DNA of 51,296 nt from DAOUAM01 sp034433305 (GTDB lineage Bacteria; Chloroflexota; Dehalococcoidia; Lucifugimonadales; DAOUAM01): assembly GCA_034433305.1 (NCBI GenBank), contig DAOUAM010000066.1, positions 1 through 51,296 of the forward strand, written 5' to 3'. Both the position numbers and the translations under genes were made by a program. The notes under the pieces were generated by a model. The model was not told the origin of the DNA. It made no database searches and saw only the letters and a list, made by a program, of their open reading frames with translations. The stretch's first letter is position 1; each line of letters starts with the position of its first letter. This document shows, piece by piece, positions 31,390-40,235 of this stretch.

Positions 31390-31479
31390 GGGGCTACCGA
31401 CAAGGTAACGGCCCGACGGTGCTTCCCAGCAGTTATTTCCTCTCCCTTGACGGCCCATAAGTGGACAGCTTTCCCGCTA

Positions 31480-31532
31480 GCCCCTTCGACAGGCCCAGAG
31501 CGTGCCCCGAGCTGAGTCGAGGGGGCAGGCAC
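31480..31532. repeat. Intergenic repeat, element D
   Basis: In the gap between the converging glycosyltransferase and cupin genes, CCCCTTCGACAGGCCCAGAG leads into GCCCCGAGCTGAGTCGAGGGG. The ends CCCCTTCGAC and GTCGAGGGG are near-perfect inverted repeats. The left part is related to module R1 of copies A and B (CTTCGGCAGACTCAGGA). Confidence 0.55.
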
Positions 31533-31625
31533 TGGCCTTCCCCAAAGGGGGCTGGCCCTGCCGCTGTTGCCTGACAGGCGCAGGCCAACCGGTGCCACCA
31601 CGCCGATTCGCCCTGTTGTGGGCCT

Positions 31626-32009
31626 TCAGCCCCCCAGTGCCGCTGGCGGCCGGCCCTCCAGGTAGGTGGTGTGCTGGAAGGCGTCCTGGACGGGAAAGAA
31701 GACCAGCAGCCGGGCATCCCCGGGGCCGACGCTGGTGAAGCCGTGAGGGGTGTCCGGCGGGATGACCAGCGTGTGCTCCGGCCCGACCCTTTGCACCTGC
31801 CCGCCGATGCGTACCTCCAGCATACCCTCCAGTATGACGATAAGCTCGTCCGCCCTGTGCTGGTGCAGCGGCGCGCCGGCGCCCACACCCACCACGAAGA
31901 TGGACAGGCTGCTGCTGGTGGTGCCATCGCCGGGCCGGGTGACGTCCCACTTGCGGTGGTCTGGCCGCCAGGGCACTTCCGGAAGGTCGCTGTGGTCTAT
32001 GATGGGCAT
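31626..32009 (-). CDS. Cupin-domain protein
   Basis: This is a 127-aa single-domain beta-barrel protein. Motif 1 is PLHQHRADELIVILEG, giving metal ligands H49, H51 and E55. Motif 2 is IPPDTPHGF, giving H89. A complete three-His/one-Glu set suggests a bound metal ion. Enzyme, isomerase or sensor roles all occur in the family, so function is open. The gene converges on the glycosyltransferase gene and has no same-strand neighbour close by. A CGGTATATACCG palindrome lies about 30 bases before its start. Confidence 0.85.
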   Translation of the reverse strand: MPIIDHSDLPEVPWRPDHRKWDVTRPGDGTTSSSLSIFVVGVGAGAPLHQHRADELIVILEGMLEVRIGGQVQRVGPEHTLVIPPDTPHGFTSVGPGDARLLVFFPVQDAFQHTTYLEGRPPAALGG

Positions 32010-32336
32010 TTTCTATGTCTCTGCTGCCAAGTCTGGGATAGCGGTATATACCGTCTTTGCTCCAAAGGGGCGGCCAACTCTCTCCCGACCGGCTGGCTGA
32101 GGTATATATTCCCCTGATGCCAGCCTGTATAGCCTGCTGGAAGCCTGGGCTGGCACCGTGAGGAATACCCCGTCAGCCCGCCAGGGGAGAAGCAGACCTG
32201 GTATAAACCCTAATGGGCCGTAGGGTGCCATGTCAATATGGCACGCCATGTCACCGGCCAGCCACAGCGGGGCCAGACGGCCACCTTTGCCTCACGGCGC
32301 CAGCCCAAAGTGGCCAGGAGCGTGTCCCGAGAATCG
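32010..32336. other. Gene-free stretch upstream of pyrG promoter
   Basis: No gene is supported here. It holds the palindrome CGGTATATACCG (about 32040-32051) near the cupin start, and a short dyad TGCCAT-gtcaat-ATGGCA (about 32226-32243). Neither is assigned. Confidence 0.4.
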
Positions 32337-32366
32337 TTGACAAGGTATCCCTGTTGACACTATACT
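32337..32366 (+). promoter_or_regulatory. Promoter of pyrG
   Basis: TTGACA (32337-32342), an 18-base spacer and TATACT (32361-32366) match the consensus closely. The start is expected near 32373, giving a leader of about 200 bases before pyrG. Confidence 0.7.
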
Positions 32367-32429
32367 TTGCCCAGAAAGACCCGAAAGCTGCGTCAACAGT
32401 GGCTAATCTTACTAGATGCATGACACCTG

Positions 32430-32476
32430 AGGTGGCGCAATAGTGGGGGGCCTCCCTTCCTCCCCACCACCTCATC
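32430..32476 (+). promoter_or_regulatory. Structured element in the pyrG leader
   Basis: GAGGTGG and a nearby GTGGGG pair with the later CCCCACCACCTC, giving an interrupted stem of about 12 base pairs with a bulge and a pyrimidine-rich loop. No U-tract follows. It may control pyrG, but no known pyrG regulatory element was recognised. Confidence 0.4.
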
Positions 32477-32573
32477 GCCCCAACCCCTCCTGTCCCCATC
32501 ACCACCCAGCCCGTTGTTGTCCCCTTTCGTCGAAGGAATCGGTCTTGTTCCAGTAAAGCAGGTCAGTTTTGAT

Positions 32574-34229
32574 ATGGCCAGATTTATTTTTGTTACAGGC
32601 GGCGTAGTAAGCTCGGTGGGCAAGGGCATAACGGTAGCATCCATTGGACGCATCCTCAAGAGTCGCGGCATATCAGTGTCGGTCCTCAAACTAGACCCCT
32701 ATCTCAACGTGGACCCGGGCACCATGTCGCCCTATCAGCACGGCGAGGTCTTTGTGACCAACGACGGCTGCGAGACAGACCTGGACCTGGGCCACTACGA
32801 GCGCTTCATAGACGTGGACCTGACCAGGTCTTCCAACGTTACCGCCGGGCAGATATATAGCGACGTCATCGCCCGCGAGAGACGCGGCGAGTTCCTGGGC
32901 GGCACCATCCAGACGGTGCCCCACGTTACCGATGCCATCAAGCAGCGCATCCTGAACCTGGCGGAGGAGAGCAAGGCGCAGGTCATAGTGGTGGAGGTGG
33001 GCGGCACAGTGGGCGACATCGAGGGCCTGCCCTTCCTGGAGGCCATCCGCCAGATGCGCAACGAGGTGGGCAGGGACAACGTCCTGTACATCCACGTGAC
33101 GCTGCTGCCCTACATATCCTCCACCAGGGAGCTAAAGACCAAGCCAACGCAGCACAGCGTTCGGGAGCTGCGCAGCATCGGCATCCAGCCCGACGCCATC
33201 ATCTGCCGCAGCGATTATCCCGTCACCGAGGATATCAAGCGCAAGATTGCCGTCCATTGCGACGTGCCCCTCAAAGGCGTCATAGCCCTGCTGACAGTCC
33301 CCACAGTGTACGAGGTCCCGCTGATCCTGGAGGAGGAGGGCCTGGGAGACCTGATCCTGGAGGGCCTGCGCCTGCCTGACTCGGAGCGGGACATGGCCCA
33401 GTGGCGCACCATGGTTGAGGCCATCAAACGGCCCAAGGAGCCTATCTCCATAGCGGTTGTGGGCAAGTACGTTGACCTCCAGGACTCGTATATATCGGTG
33501 AAGGAGGCCTTGCTCCATGCCGGACTGGCCCATGGCCGGGATGTCCAGGTGCACTGGGTACACTCGGAAGAGGTGGAGCAGCAAGGCCCCGAGCGCTTCT
33601 TGCGCTCGGTCAATGGCATCGTGGTGCCGGGCGGCTTCGGCCCTCGCGGCATAGAGGGCATGGTCAAGACCGCGGAGTACGCCCGTGCCCACCGCGTGCC
33701 TTACCTGGGCCTCTGCCTGGGCTTGCAGGTCCTGGTCATAGAGGTGGCCCGCCACCTGCTGGGCATGGACAGGGCCAACTCCACCGAGTTCGACCCCAAC
33801 ACGCCTGACCCGGTAATTGACTTCATGGCCGATCAGCGGGAGATAACCCAGATGGGCGGCACCATGCGGCTGGGCGTCTATCCTTGCGACATAGTGGCCG
33901 AAAGCTGGGCCGAGAAGGCCTATGGCCTGGGGCGCGTGTACGAGCGACACCGCCATCGCCTGGAGTTCAACAATGCCTACCGCGAGCAGTTCGAGGCGGT
34001 GGGCCTGTGGCCCACGGGCCTTTCCCCCGATGGCCGCCTGGTGGAGATAATGGAGATGGTGGACCAGCCCTTCATGGTGGGGGTCCAGTTCCATCCCGAG
34101 TTCCTGTCGCGGCCCAACCGACCTCACCCGCTGTTCCGCGAGTTCATCGGAGTGGCCAAGGAGACTATCCGGGAGGGTGGCCAGCACCCACTGCCACTGG
34201 AGTCCTCCAATTCTCAGGCCAGGGTATAG
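32574..34229 (+). CDS. pyrG: CTP synthase
   Basis: This 551-aa enzyme converts UTP to CTP using ATP and glutamine. The amidoligase domain opens with the conserved FVTGGVVSSVGKGI (residues 6-19). The C-terminal class I glutaminase has its Cys nucleophile at residue 381 in GLCLGLQ, and HPEF near the end supplies catalytic His and Glu. Length is normal. The ATG at 32574 starts MARFIFVTGGV as in homologues; the open frame extends 20 codons further upstream without family similarity. It has its own promoter and a long structured leader. Rho follows after a 717-base gap. Confidence 0.97.
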   Translation: MARFIFVTGGVVSSVGKGITVASIGRILKSRGISVSVLKLDPYLNVDPGTMSPYQHGEVFVTNDGCETDLDLGHYERFIDVDLTRSSNVTAGQIYSDVIARERRGEFLGGTIQTVPHVTDAIKQRILNLAEESKAQVIVVEVGGTVGDIEGLPFLEAIRQMRNEVGRDNVLYIHVTLLPYISSTRELKTKPTQHSVRELRSIGIQPDAIICRSDYPVTEDIKRKIAVHCDVPLKGVIALLTVPTVYEVPLILEEEGLGDLILEGLRLPDSERDMAQWRTMVEAIKRPKEPISIAVVGKYVDLQDSYISVKEALLHAGLAHGRDVQVHWVHSEEVEQQGPERFLRSVNGIVVPGGFGPRGIEGMVKTAEYARAHRVPYLGLCLGLQVLVIEVARHLLGMDRANSTEFDPNTPDPVIDFMADQREITQMGGTMRLGVYPCDIVAESWAEKAYGLGRVYERHRHRLEFNNAYREQFEAVGLWPTGLSPDGRLVEIMEMVDQPFMVGVQFHPEFLSRPNRPHPLFREFIGVAKETIREGGQHPLPLESSNSQARV

Positions 34230-34946
34230 ACGAAAAGCGACCAGGTATGCTAATATCAAAGAGGTTATCCCCCACTCGGTAACTTCTTCCTGTATTCAGC
34301 CTGCAAGAGTCGAAGGCCTGTTGGCCCCCTTGCGTGCTGAGAGACCAGACCTTGCCAGAGCCCTTCAACAGTCTCCTGTGATTTCCCTGGTAAAAGCGGG
34401 CGTCGCAAGTCTGGGACGGAGTGCATATATCTCCCAGTGTCGTGCGATTCTGCCAATTTGTTGACACTCGTAGGATTGCCAGGCTGGGACCATGACGCCC
34501 TACGCCTGGAATATCCTGTGGACTTGTCCCACCTCAGAGCATGGCGGTAATTTGCTTTCCACCTCCTGGACGGTAACCAAGAGCCAGCAAGTCTCATGCA
34601 GAGCCACCGGAGGGCTGCTGGAAGACGGGCAGCGTGTGATTTCCAAAGCGATGAGTCTTCTCAAGGCGTAGGTGGAGACCAGAGCCCCATACCTCTCGAT
34701 GCCTGCGACTTGCTAGTCAGCAGGCTGGAAGGGCATAGGTGCAGGTGAGTGTGTCGGCTGAGGTATGCCTGGTATGGACCTAGCCCAAGCTCCTGATACG
34801 GCCCGCCATGACGCCTTGCGCCTGATTCTCGGTAGGGCCACGGCCAGACTCCCGCCAGCGGGAACGGACGCGCTGGAACCATGAACCGCATTGCATGAAA
34901 AAGGAGACTGGAAGAAGGGCAAAGAGATAATCCCTCGGAGTAGGAA
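34230..34946. other. Long gene-free stretch between pyrG and rho
   Basis: No coding frame on either strand shows family features or a ribosome site. A lone TTGACA at 34461 lacks a -10 partner. A weak dyad GCCTGC/GCAGGC lies near 34705-34730. CCATGACGCC occurs near 34490 and again near 34806 with similar flanks. Part of this may be an autoregulatory leader of rho, as known in other bacteria, but nothing here proves it. Confidence 0.4.
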
Positions 34947-36212
34947 ATGACTCTAACGGAATTGCAAAGCAAGACTAACGAAGAACTCCTGGAGATGGCC
35001 CGTGAAATGGGCATACTGGAGAATGGCTCCATGCCCAGGAGGCAGGAGCTACTCATGAAGCTGCTCCAGGCCCAGGCAGAGCAGCAGGGCCACATCCTGG
35101 CAACGGGCATCCTGTCCATTGTCAGCGAGGGCTACGGCTTCCTGCGGCAGAACGGCAACCATCCGGGGCCAGGCGACGTGTACGTCTCCCAGTCCCAGAT
35201 ACGCCGCTTTGGCCTGCGCACCGGCGACCAGGTGACCGGCCAGGTGCGGCCTCCCAAGGACGGCGAGAGGTACTTTGGACTGGTGCGCGTGGAGGCGGTC
35301 AACGGCGTTGACCCCGACGCGGCCCGCAACCGCCCCAATTTCGAAGACCTCACGCCCATATTCCCCACCGAGCAGATCAAGCTGGAGACCACCCAGGACA
35401 ACCTGTCCCAGAGGCTGGTGGACCTGGTGGCCCCCATAGGCCGGGGCCAGCGCGGCCTCATCGTGTCTCCTCCCAAGGCAGGCAAGACCACACTGCTGAA
35501 GCACATCGCCAACGGCATCACCGCCAATGCTCCCGACATCCATCTCATGGTGGTGCTTATAGGCGAGCGCCCGGAGGAGGTCACCGATGTCATGCGCTCG
35601 GTGGACGGCGAGGTCTTCAGCTCCACCTTCGATGAGCCGGTGGAGGACCACTGCCGGGTGGCGGAGCTTGCCCTGGAGCGCGCCAAGCGCCTGGTGGAGG
35701 GCGGCCGGCACGTGGCCATCCTGCTGGACAGCATCACCCGCCTGACCCGCGCCTATAACCTGGCGGTGCCCAGCAGCGGCCGCACGCTGTCAGGCGGCAT
35801 AGACCCCGTGGCCCTGTACCCACCCAAGCGCTTCTTCGGCGCGGCGCGCAACACCGAAGGTGGCGGCAGCCTGACCATTATCGCCGCCTGTCTCGTGGAT
35901 ACCGGCAGCCGCATGGACGACGTTATCTACGAAGAGTTCAAGGGCACCGGCAACCTGGAGATCCACCTGGACCGCAGGCTATCCGAGCGCCGCATCTTCC
36001 CTGCCATTGACATACAGCGCAGCGGCACCAGGCGCGAGGAGCTGCTGCTGGACGAGACAACCCTGCGCCAGGTGTGGCTGCTGCGCCGCATGGTGGGCAT
36101 GATATCCGCCGATGGCACTACCTCAGCCGAGGCCACGGAGCGGGTGCTGGAGCGCCTGGCCAAGACCCGCGACAACCGCGAGTTCCTTATGACCCTCAGC
36201 CGCGAGTTCTAG
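34947..36212 (+). CDS. rho: Transcription termination factor Rho
   Basis: This is a 421-aa RNA-dependent ATPase helicase that ends untranslated transcripts. An N-terminal Rho domain (TLTELQSKTNEELLEMAREM) is followed by the cold-shock-like RNA-binding domain (GILSIVSEGYGFLRQ, DVYVSQSQIRRFGLRTGD). The ATPase domain has the P-loop PPKAGKTT at about 174-181 and LLDSITRLTRAYN as Walker B. The C-terminal SGTRREELLL and RNTEGGGSLTI are conserved. The length is close to the E. coli type, with no large insert. The start has GGAGTAGGAA upstream. It converges on the SDR gene with a 16-base gap. Confidence 0.97.
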   Translation: MTLTELQSKTNEELLEMAREMGILENGSMPRRQELLMKLLQAQAEQQGHILATGILSIVSEGYGFLRQNGNHPGPGDVYVSQSQIRRFGLRTGDQVTGQVRPPKDGERYFGLVRVEAVNGVDPDAARNRPNFEDLTPIFPTEQIKLETTQDNLSQRLVDLVAPIGRGQRGLIVSPPKAGKTTLLKHIANGITANAPDIHLMVVLIGERPEEVTDVMRSVDGEVFSSTFDEPVEDHCRVAELALERAKRLVEGGRHVAILLDSITRLTRAYNLAVPSSGRTLSGGIDPVALYPPKRFFGAARNTEGGGSLTIIAACLVDTGSRMDDVIYEEFKGTGNLEIHLDRRLSERRIFPAIDIQRSGTRREELLLDETTLRQVWLLRRMVGMISADGTTSAEATERVLERLAKTRDNREFLMTLSREF

Positions 36213-36228
36213 CCCGACCTGGCAGGGG

Positions 36229-37020
36229 CTAGGACTGGCTGAGGCCGCCGTCCAGGTAGATGGTCTCGCCGGTCATGTAGTTGGAGGCGTCGGAGACCAG
36301 GTACAGCGCCAACAGCCCGACCTCGCGTAGCTCGCCGACGCGGCCCAACGGCACGGTAGTCCTGGCACGCTCCCTGCTGGCGGCGACCTGCGCCGGGTCG
36401 CCTGTCTCGGGGTCGGGGAACATGCCTGGCGCGATGGAGTTGACGGTGATGCCGTAGGGCGCCCACTCCAGCGCCAGCGTCTGGGTCAGCCGCACCAGCC
36501 CGGCCTTGGCTGCCGAGTAGGCCAGCAGGCCGGGGCTGCCCTTGCGGGCCGCGAAGCCGCTGATGTTTATGACCTTGCCCCTGCGCCGCTCCAGGAAGTG
36601 AGGCCCCACGGCCCGGCAGCCCAGGAAAGCCTCGGTCAGGTTAATGTCCACGACGCGGCGCCACTCCTCGTCAGTGAGCGGCCCCGCCTCACGGGAGCCT
36701 GGCAGTGGCACCAGGGGCTTGCGGATGGCATCGCCCAGGTTGTTGATGAGCACGTCAATGTGCCCCCAGCGCTCCAGCGCCAGCCTGACAGTCCTTTCCC
36801 AGTCCTCGGCCCTGGTGGCGTCGGCGGTTATGGTCTCGATGGGGTGCCCGGCGTCGGCCAGCTCTTGGGCCAGGGCCTTGAGGTAGCGGTCCGTCAGCGC
36901 AGTGACCATGACCCTGGCGCCCGCCTCGGCCAGCACCCGGGCTATGCCCTTGCCTATGCCCCGTGCTGCCCCGCTGATGATGACCGTCCTGCCCTCGATT
37001 TCGAACTCCCTGGGTACCAT
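36229..37020 (-). CDS. Short-chain dehydrogenase/reductase
   Basis: This is a 263-aa classical SDR. The cofactor motif is SGAARGIGKG (16-25), NNLG at 93-96 stands for the usual NNAG, and the catalytic residues are S154, Y168 and K172 in INISG and YSAAK. The chain ends with YLDGGLSQS, as in many SDRs. Arg20 after the first Gly motif suggests NADP(H), though this is not decisive. The ATG at 37020 has GGGAGGAC upstream. The substrate is unknown. It lies downstream of the aminotransferase gene on the same strand, but a terminator and a TATAAT box between them suggest separate transcription. Confidence 0.9.
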   Translation of the reverse strand: MVPREFEIEGRTVIISGAARGIGKGIARVLAEAGARVMVTALTDRYLKALAQELADAGHPIETITADATRAEDWERTVRLALERWGHIDVLINNLGDAIRKPLVPLPGSREAGPLTDEEWRRVVDINLTEAFLGCRAVGPHFLERRRGKVINISGFAARKGSPGLLAYSAAKAGLVRLTQTLALEWAPYGITVNSIAPGMFPDPETGDPAQVAASRERARTTVPLGRVGELREVGLLALYLVSDASNYMTGETIYLDGGLSQS

Positions 37021-37115
37021 GGCTGTCCTCCCGCGATTTGCCTGGGCCTGTGAGCAACAGTGCCTGGTGGTCGCCCTTGCCCGGCCTGGCCGTGGCAGGG
37101 CCGACCCGAGAGGGT

Positions 37116-37121
37116 ATTATA
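37116..37121 (-). promoter_or_regulatory. Likely -10 box for the SDR gene
   Basis: A perfect TATAAT on the minus strand lies about 95 bases before the SDR start codon and just past the terminator of the gene upstream. No good -35 hexamer is seen. Confidence 0.4.
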
Positions 37122-37164
37122 CCGGGTCTGCCTGAAAAAGGTCCTCGCCCCCCGGCTGACCGGG

Positions 37165-37205
37165 TGGGAGAAAGAGAACAGGCACTCTTGCCTTACAGTG
37201 CCTGT
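37165..37205 (-). terminator. Terminator after the aminotransferase gene
   Basis: On the minus strand ACAGGCACT (37205-37197) pairs with AGTGCCTGT (37186-37178) over a ten-base loop, followed by the U-rich run TCTCTTTCTC. It lies 26 bases past the stop codon. Confidence 0.7.
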
Positions 37206-37230
37206 GACGGGCCAGGGGAAGGGGGCGGCC

Positions 37231-38100
37231 CTACCCCGGCAGATGGGCCAGGGCCTGCCGCACGAAGTCCACGCCCACCAGACCAGACCAGGCGGCCACC
37301 AGCCTGGCGGTAGTCGGCCCGGGCAGCTCGCCGCCGATGCGCAGTCCGTTGAGGGTCGCCACGGGCAGCATGCAGTAGCGCGTGCTGGATATGAAGGCCT
37401 CCTCGCACACGTAGACGTCGTAAGGCGAGTATTCCCCCTCGTCCACGGGCACCTTGAGGGCCTCGGCCAACTCCAGCACGGTCTGCATGCTGATGCCGGG
37501 CAAGACGTTGCGCCTGTTGGGCAGCTTGATACGCCCATCCTGGACGAACATAAAGTTGGCGCCGGTGCACTCGGTTATGTTCCCCTCCTGGTCCAGCATC
37601 AGGGGGAAGACCTGCTGGCCGCCCTGTTTGGCGTTGGCCGGCACCTCCTGCACCGGGACGCCGTAGGTCGTGGGCGTCACTATGCGCACGCCGCGGATGT
37701 AGCTCTGGGCGAAGGCGGCAAAGTCCAGCGGCTGACAGTATATGACTACGTTGACGCCGGGCTTGCCGCCAGGCGAGTCCACTGGCCGCAGGCTCACCAC
37801 CTGGCTGATGACGAACTCGTCCCCAGGGAGCAGCAGATGTCGGTTGGCCTCCAGGATACCCAGGGTCACGGCCTCCATCTGCTCCAGGGTCATGCCAGGG
37901 TCAATGCGCGCCCATGTCAGGCCACGGTACAGCCGCTCCAGGTGCTGGCGCAGCTTGAAGACACGGCCATTGAAGGTGCGCTCGCTGTCGTAAAACCCCT
38001 GGGCCGCCTGGAAGTCCCTCCCGCGCATCAGGGCGACGGCCTCGCTGTGGGGCACGATACTGCCATTGAGGTACATGACCAGTTCGCGCTGTTTGCCCAT
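37231..38100 (-). CDS. Class IV (branched-chain-type) aminotransferase
   Basis: This is a 289-aa PLP enzyme of fold type IV. The N-terminus VMYLNGSIVPHSEAVALMRGRDF is typical of the group. K158 in PANAKQGGQQ is the likely Schiff-base lysine, and NITECTGANFMFV (174-186) carries the conserved Glu near the cofactor nitrogen. Branched-chain, D-amino-acid and aminodeoxychorismate lyases share this fold. The sequence is not diagnostic; a branched-chain-like transaminase is most common in this setting. It starts 46 bases after the sucD stop, so it may belong to the mgtE-sucC-sucD transcription unit. Confidence 0.8.
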   Translation of the reverse strand: MGKQRELVMYLNGSIVPHSEAVALMRGRDFQAAQGFYDSERTFNGRVFKLRQHLERLYRGLTWARIDPGMTLEQMEAVTLGILEANRHLLLPGDEFVISQVVSLRPVDSPGGKPGVNVVIYCQPLDFAAFAQSYIRGVRIVTPTTYGVPVQEVPANAKQGGQQVFPLMLDQEGNITECTGANFMFVQDGRIKLPNRRNVLPGISMQTVLELAEALKVPVDEGEYSPYDVYVCEEAFISSTRYCMLPVATLNGLRIGGELPGPTTARLVAAWSGLVGVDFVRQALAHLPG

Positions 38101-38146
38101 AGCTCACTTCCCCAGCAGGGCCGTGACAGGGGGCAAAAGGGCCACC

Positions 38147-39028
38147 CTAGCGCCCCCGCATCATTTCCTGCACTGTGCTGCCTATATCCGCCGGCCTGGG
38201 TATGATGGTGACTCCGGCGGCCGCCAGCGCCTTCATCTTCTCGTCAGCGCGGGCGGCTGAGCCGGTGATGATGGCGCCGGCATGGCCCATGCGCTTCCCC
38301 GGCGGCGCGCTCTGCCCCACTATGAGGGCCGCGACAGGCTTGGTGAACTCGCTCTTGATGAACTCGGCGGCCTCCTGCTCCTTGGTGCCGCCGATCTCGC
38401 CGATAAGCACCACGCCTTCCGTCTCGGGGTCCGCCTGGAACTTCCTCAGGATGTCCACGAAGGTGGTGCCGCTCACCGGGTCGCCGCCAATGCCCACGCA
38501 GGTGGACTGGCCAATGCCCAGGGCGGTAAGCTGGCCCACGGCCTCGTAGGTGAGGGTGCCGCTCCGGGATACCACACCGATCCTGCCCGACTTGTGGATG
38601 TGGCCCGGCATGATGCCGACCTTCACCTTGTGCCCTGGCGAGATCATGCCCGGGCAGTTGGGGCCTATGAGGGTCACGGGCTTGTCCCTGAGGTAGCGCA
38701 CCACCTTGATGCTGTCCATGACGGGGACGCCCTCGGTGATGCAGGCGATGGTCCTGATGCCCGCGTCCACCGCCTCAACGATAGCGTCGGCGGCGAAGGG
38801 TGGCGGGACGAATATAAGGGACACGTTGGCGCCGGTCTCGGCCACGGCCTGGGCCACCGTGTTATACACGGGGATAGTCTCATCGAACATGGTGCCGCCC
38901 TTGCCAGGCGTGACGCCTGCCACCAGGTTAGTGCCGTACTCCTTGCAGCGGCGGGCATGGAAGCTGCCTTCCCTGCCGGTGATGCCCTGCACCAGAAGCC
39001 GGGTGTTGCTATCCACAAGTATGCTCAT
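38147..39028 (-). CDS. sucD: Succinyl-CoA ligase, alpha subunit
   Basis: This is a 293-aa subunit that binds CoA and carries the phosphohistidine. The CoA-binding Rossmann part opens VDSNTRLLVQGITGREGSFH, LIGPNCPGMISPG lies at about 120-132, and the phosphorylated histidine is H249 in RMGHAGAI. The ligase interconverts succinyl-CoA and succinate with nucleotide formation in the TCA cycle. AGGAGC precedes the ATG. It begins 25 bases after sucC, so the two are one operon and one complex. Confidence 0.97.
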   Translation of the reverse strand: MSILVDSNTRLLVQGITGREGSFHARRCKEYGTNLVAGVTPGKGGTMFDETIPVYNTVAQAVAETGANVSLIFVPPPFAADAIVEAVDAGIRTIACITEGVPVMDSIKVVRYLRDKPVTLIGPNCPGMISPGHKVKVGIMPGHIHKSGRIGVVSRSGTLTYEAVGQLTALGIGQSTCVGIGGDPVSGTTFVDILRKFQADPETEGVVLIGEIGGTKEQEAAEFIKSEFTKPVAALIVGQSAPPGKRMGHAGAIITGSAARADEKMKALAAAGVTIIPRPADIGSTVQEMMRGR

Positions 39029-39053
39029 GTACTTGCTCCTGCGCCTGAAATAG

Positions 39054-40211
39054 CTAGCGGGCAGCCTTGATGGCCTCCGCCGCCTGGTTGAGGTCGTTGA
39101 CCAGCGTCACATCCAGGCCGGACTCGGCCAGGATGCGCCGGCCTTCGTCGGCGTTGGTGCCCAGCATGCGCACCACCATGGGCCGGACGGCGTCGGGCAT
39201 CTGCTGGGCAGCCATCAGGAAGCCGCGAGCGGCCACGTCGCAGCGGAGGATGCCCCCGAATATGTTCACCAGCACGCGCTTGACGCTGGGGTCGGACAGC
39301 ACGATCTTCAGGGCCTGGGCCACCTTGGCCTCGTCGGCGCCGCCGCCGATGTCCAGGAAGTTGGCCGGGGAAGCCCCCGCCGCGCCGATGACGTCCATGG
39401 TGGCCATGGCCAGGCCCGCGCCGTTGACTATGCAGCCCACGTCGCCGTCCAGCTTGACGTAGTTGATGTCGTACTTGCGGGCCTCTACCTCTTGCGGGGC
39501 CTCCTGCTCCGGGTCGTGTAGCTCCTGGATGTCGGCGTGCCGGAACAGGGCGTCGTCGTCGAAGTTGAGCTTGGCGTCCAGGGCCATGATGCGGCCATCG
39601 GCGGTGACCACCAGTGGGTTGACCTCGGCCAGGGAGCAGTCGTAGGTCTCGAACACTCTGTACAGGTTGCCAATCAGCTCGGCCAGGGGGCGGACCTGCT
39701 CGGGCTTGACTTTCAGGCCATAGGCCAGGCTGCGGCCCTGGTAGGGCATCAGTCCCAGCACCGGCTCCACGGCGGCCCGCAGTATCTTCTCAGGCGTGCT
39801 GGCGGCGACCTCCTCGATCTCCATGCCGCCGGCCTCGCTGGCCATGACCACGACTCCCCTGGCGGCGCCATCTACAACCATGCCCAGATAAAGCTCGCGC
39901 TGAACGTCGGCGACCTCCTCCACCAGGACTCGTCGCACCGGCACTCCCTCCGGGCCGGTCTGGAAGGTGACCAGGTTGGTGCCCAGCATGGCCCTGGCGG
40001 CCCTGGCGGCCTCCTGTGGCGAGGCGGCCAGCTTGATGCCGCCCGCCTTGCCGCGCCCCCCTGCGTGGACCTGGGCCTTGACTACCACCCTGCCGCCAAG
40101 GTCCCTGGCTATCTGGCTGGCCTCCTCGGGCGTAGAGGCGACGCCGCCCCTGGGGACTGGAATGCCGTGCCGGGCCAGGATAGCCTTGGCCTGGTACTCG
40201 TGAATCTTCAT
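39054..40211 (-). CDS. sucC: Succinyl-CoA ligase, beta subunit (ADP/GDP-forming)
   Basis: This is a 385-aa ATP-grasp subunit. MKIHEYQAKAILARHGIPVPRG is the standard N-terminus; VVVKAQVHAGGRGKAGGIK is the nucleotide-binding loop. NPLVVTADGRIMALDAKLNFDDDA in the middle and FVNIFGGI-like VLVNIFGGILRCDVAARG near the end complete the family pattern. It provides nucleotide specificity and the succinate site. It lies 24 bases after the mgtE-type gene and before sucD. Confidence 0.97.
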   Translation of the reverse strand: MKIHEYQAKAILARHGIPVPRGGVASTPEEASQIARDLGGRVVVKAQVHAGGRGKAGGIKLAASPQEAARAARAMLGTNLVTFQTGPEGVPVRRVLVEEVADVQRELYLGMVVDGAARGVVVMASEAGGMEIEEVAASTPEKILRAAVEPVLGLMPYQGRSLAYGLKVKPEQVRPLAELIGNLYRVFETYDCSLAEVNPLVVTADGRIMALDAKLNFDDDALFRHADIQELHDPEQEAPQEVEARKYDINYVKLDGDVGCIVNGAGLAMATMDVIGAAGASPANFLDIGGGADEAKVAQALKIVLSDPSVKRVLVNIFGGILRCDVAARGFLMAAQQMPDAVRPMVVRMLGTNADEGRRILAESGLDVTLVNDLNQAAEAIKAAR

Positions 40212-40235
40212 GTTCAGACTCCAGAAATCAGAGTT

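Noticed and set aside
34461..34466. Promoter for rho
   Set aside because: TTGACA is present but no -10-like hexamer occurs 16-18 bases downstream.
34265..34597. Possible gene in the pyrG-rho gap
   Set aside because: Frames here lack ribosome sites, domain features and coding-like third-position bias.
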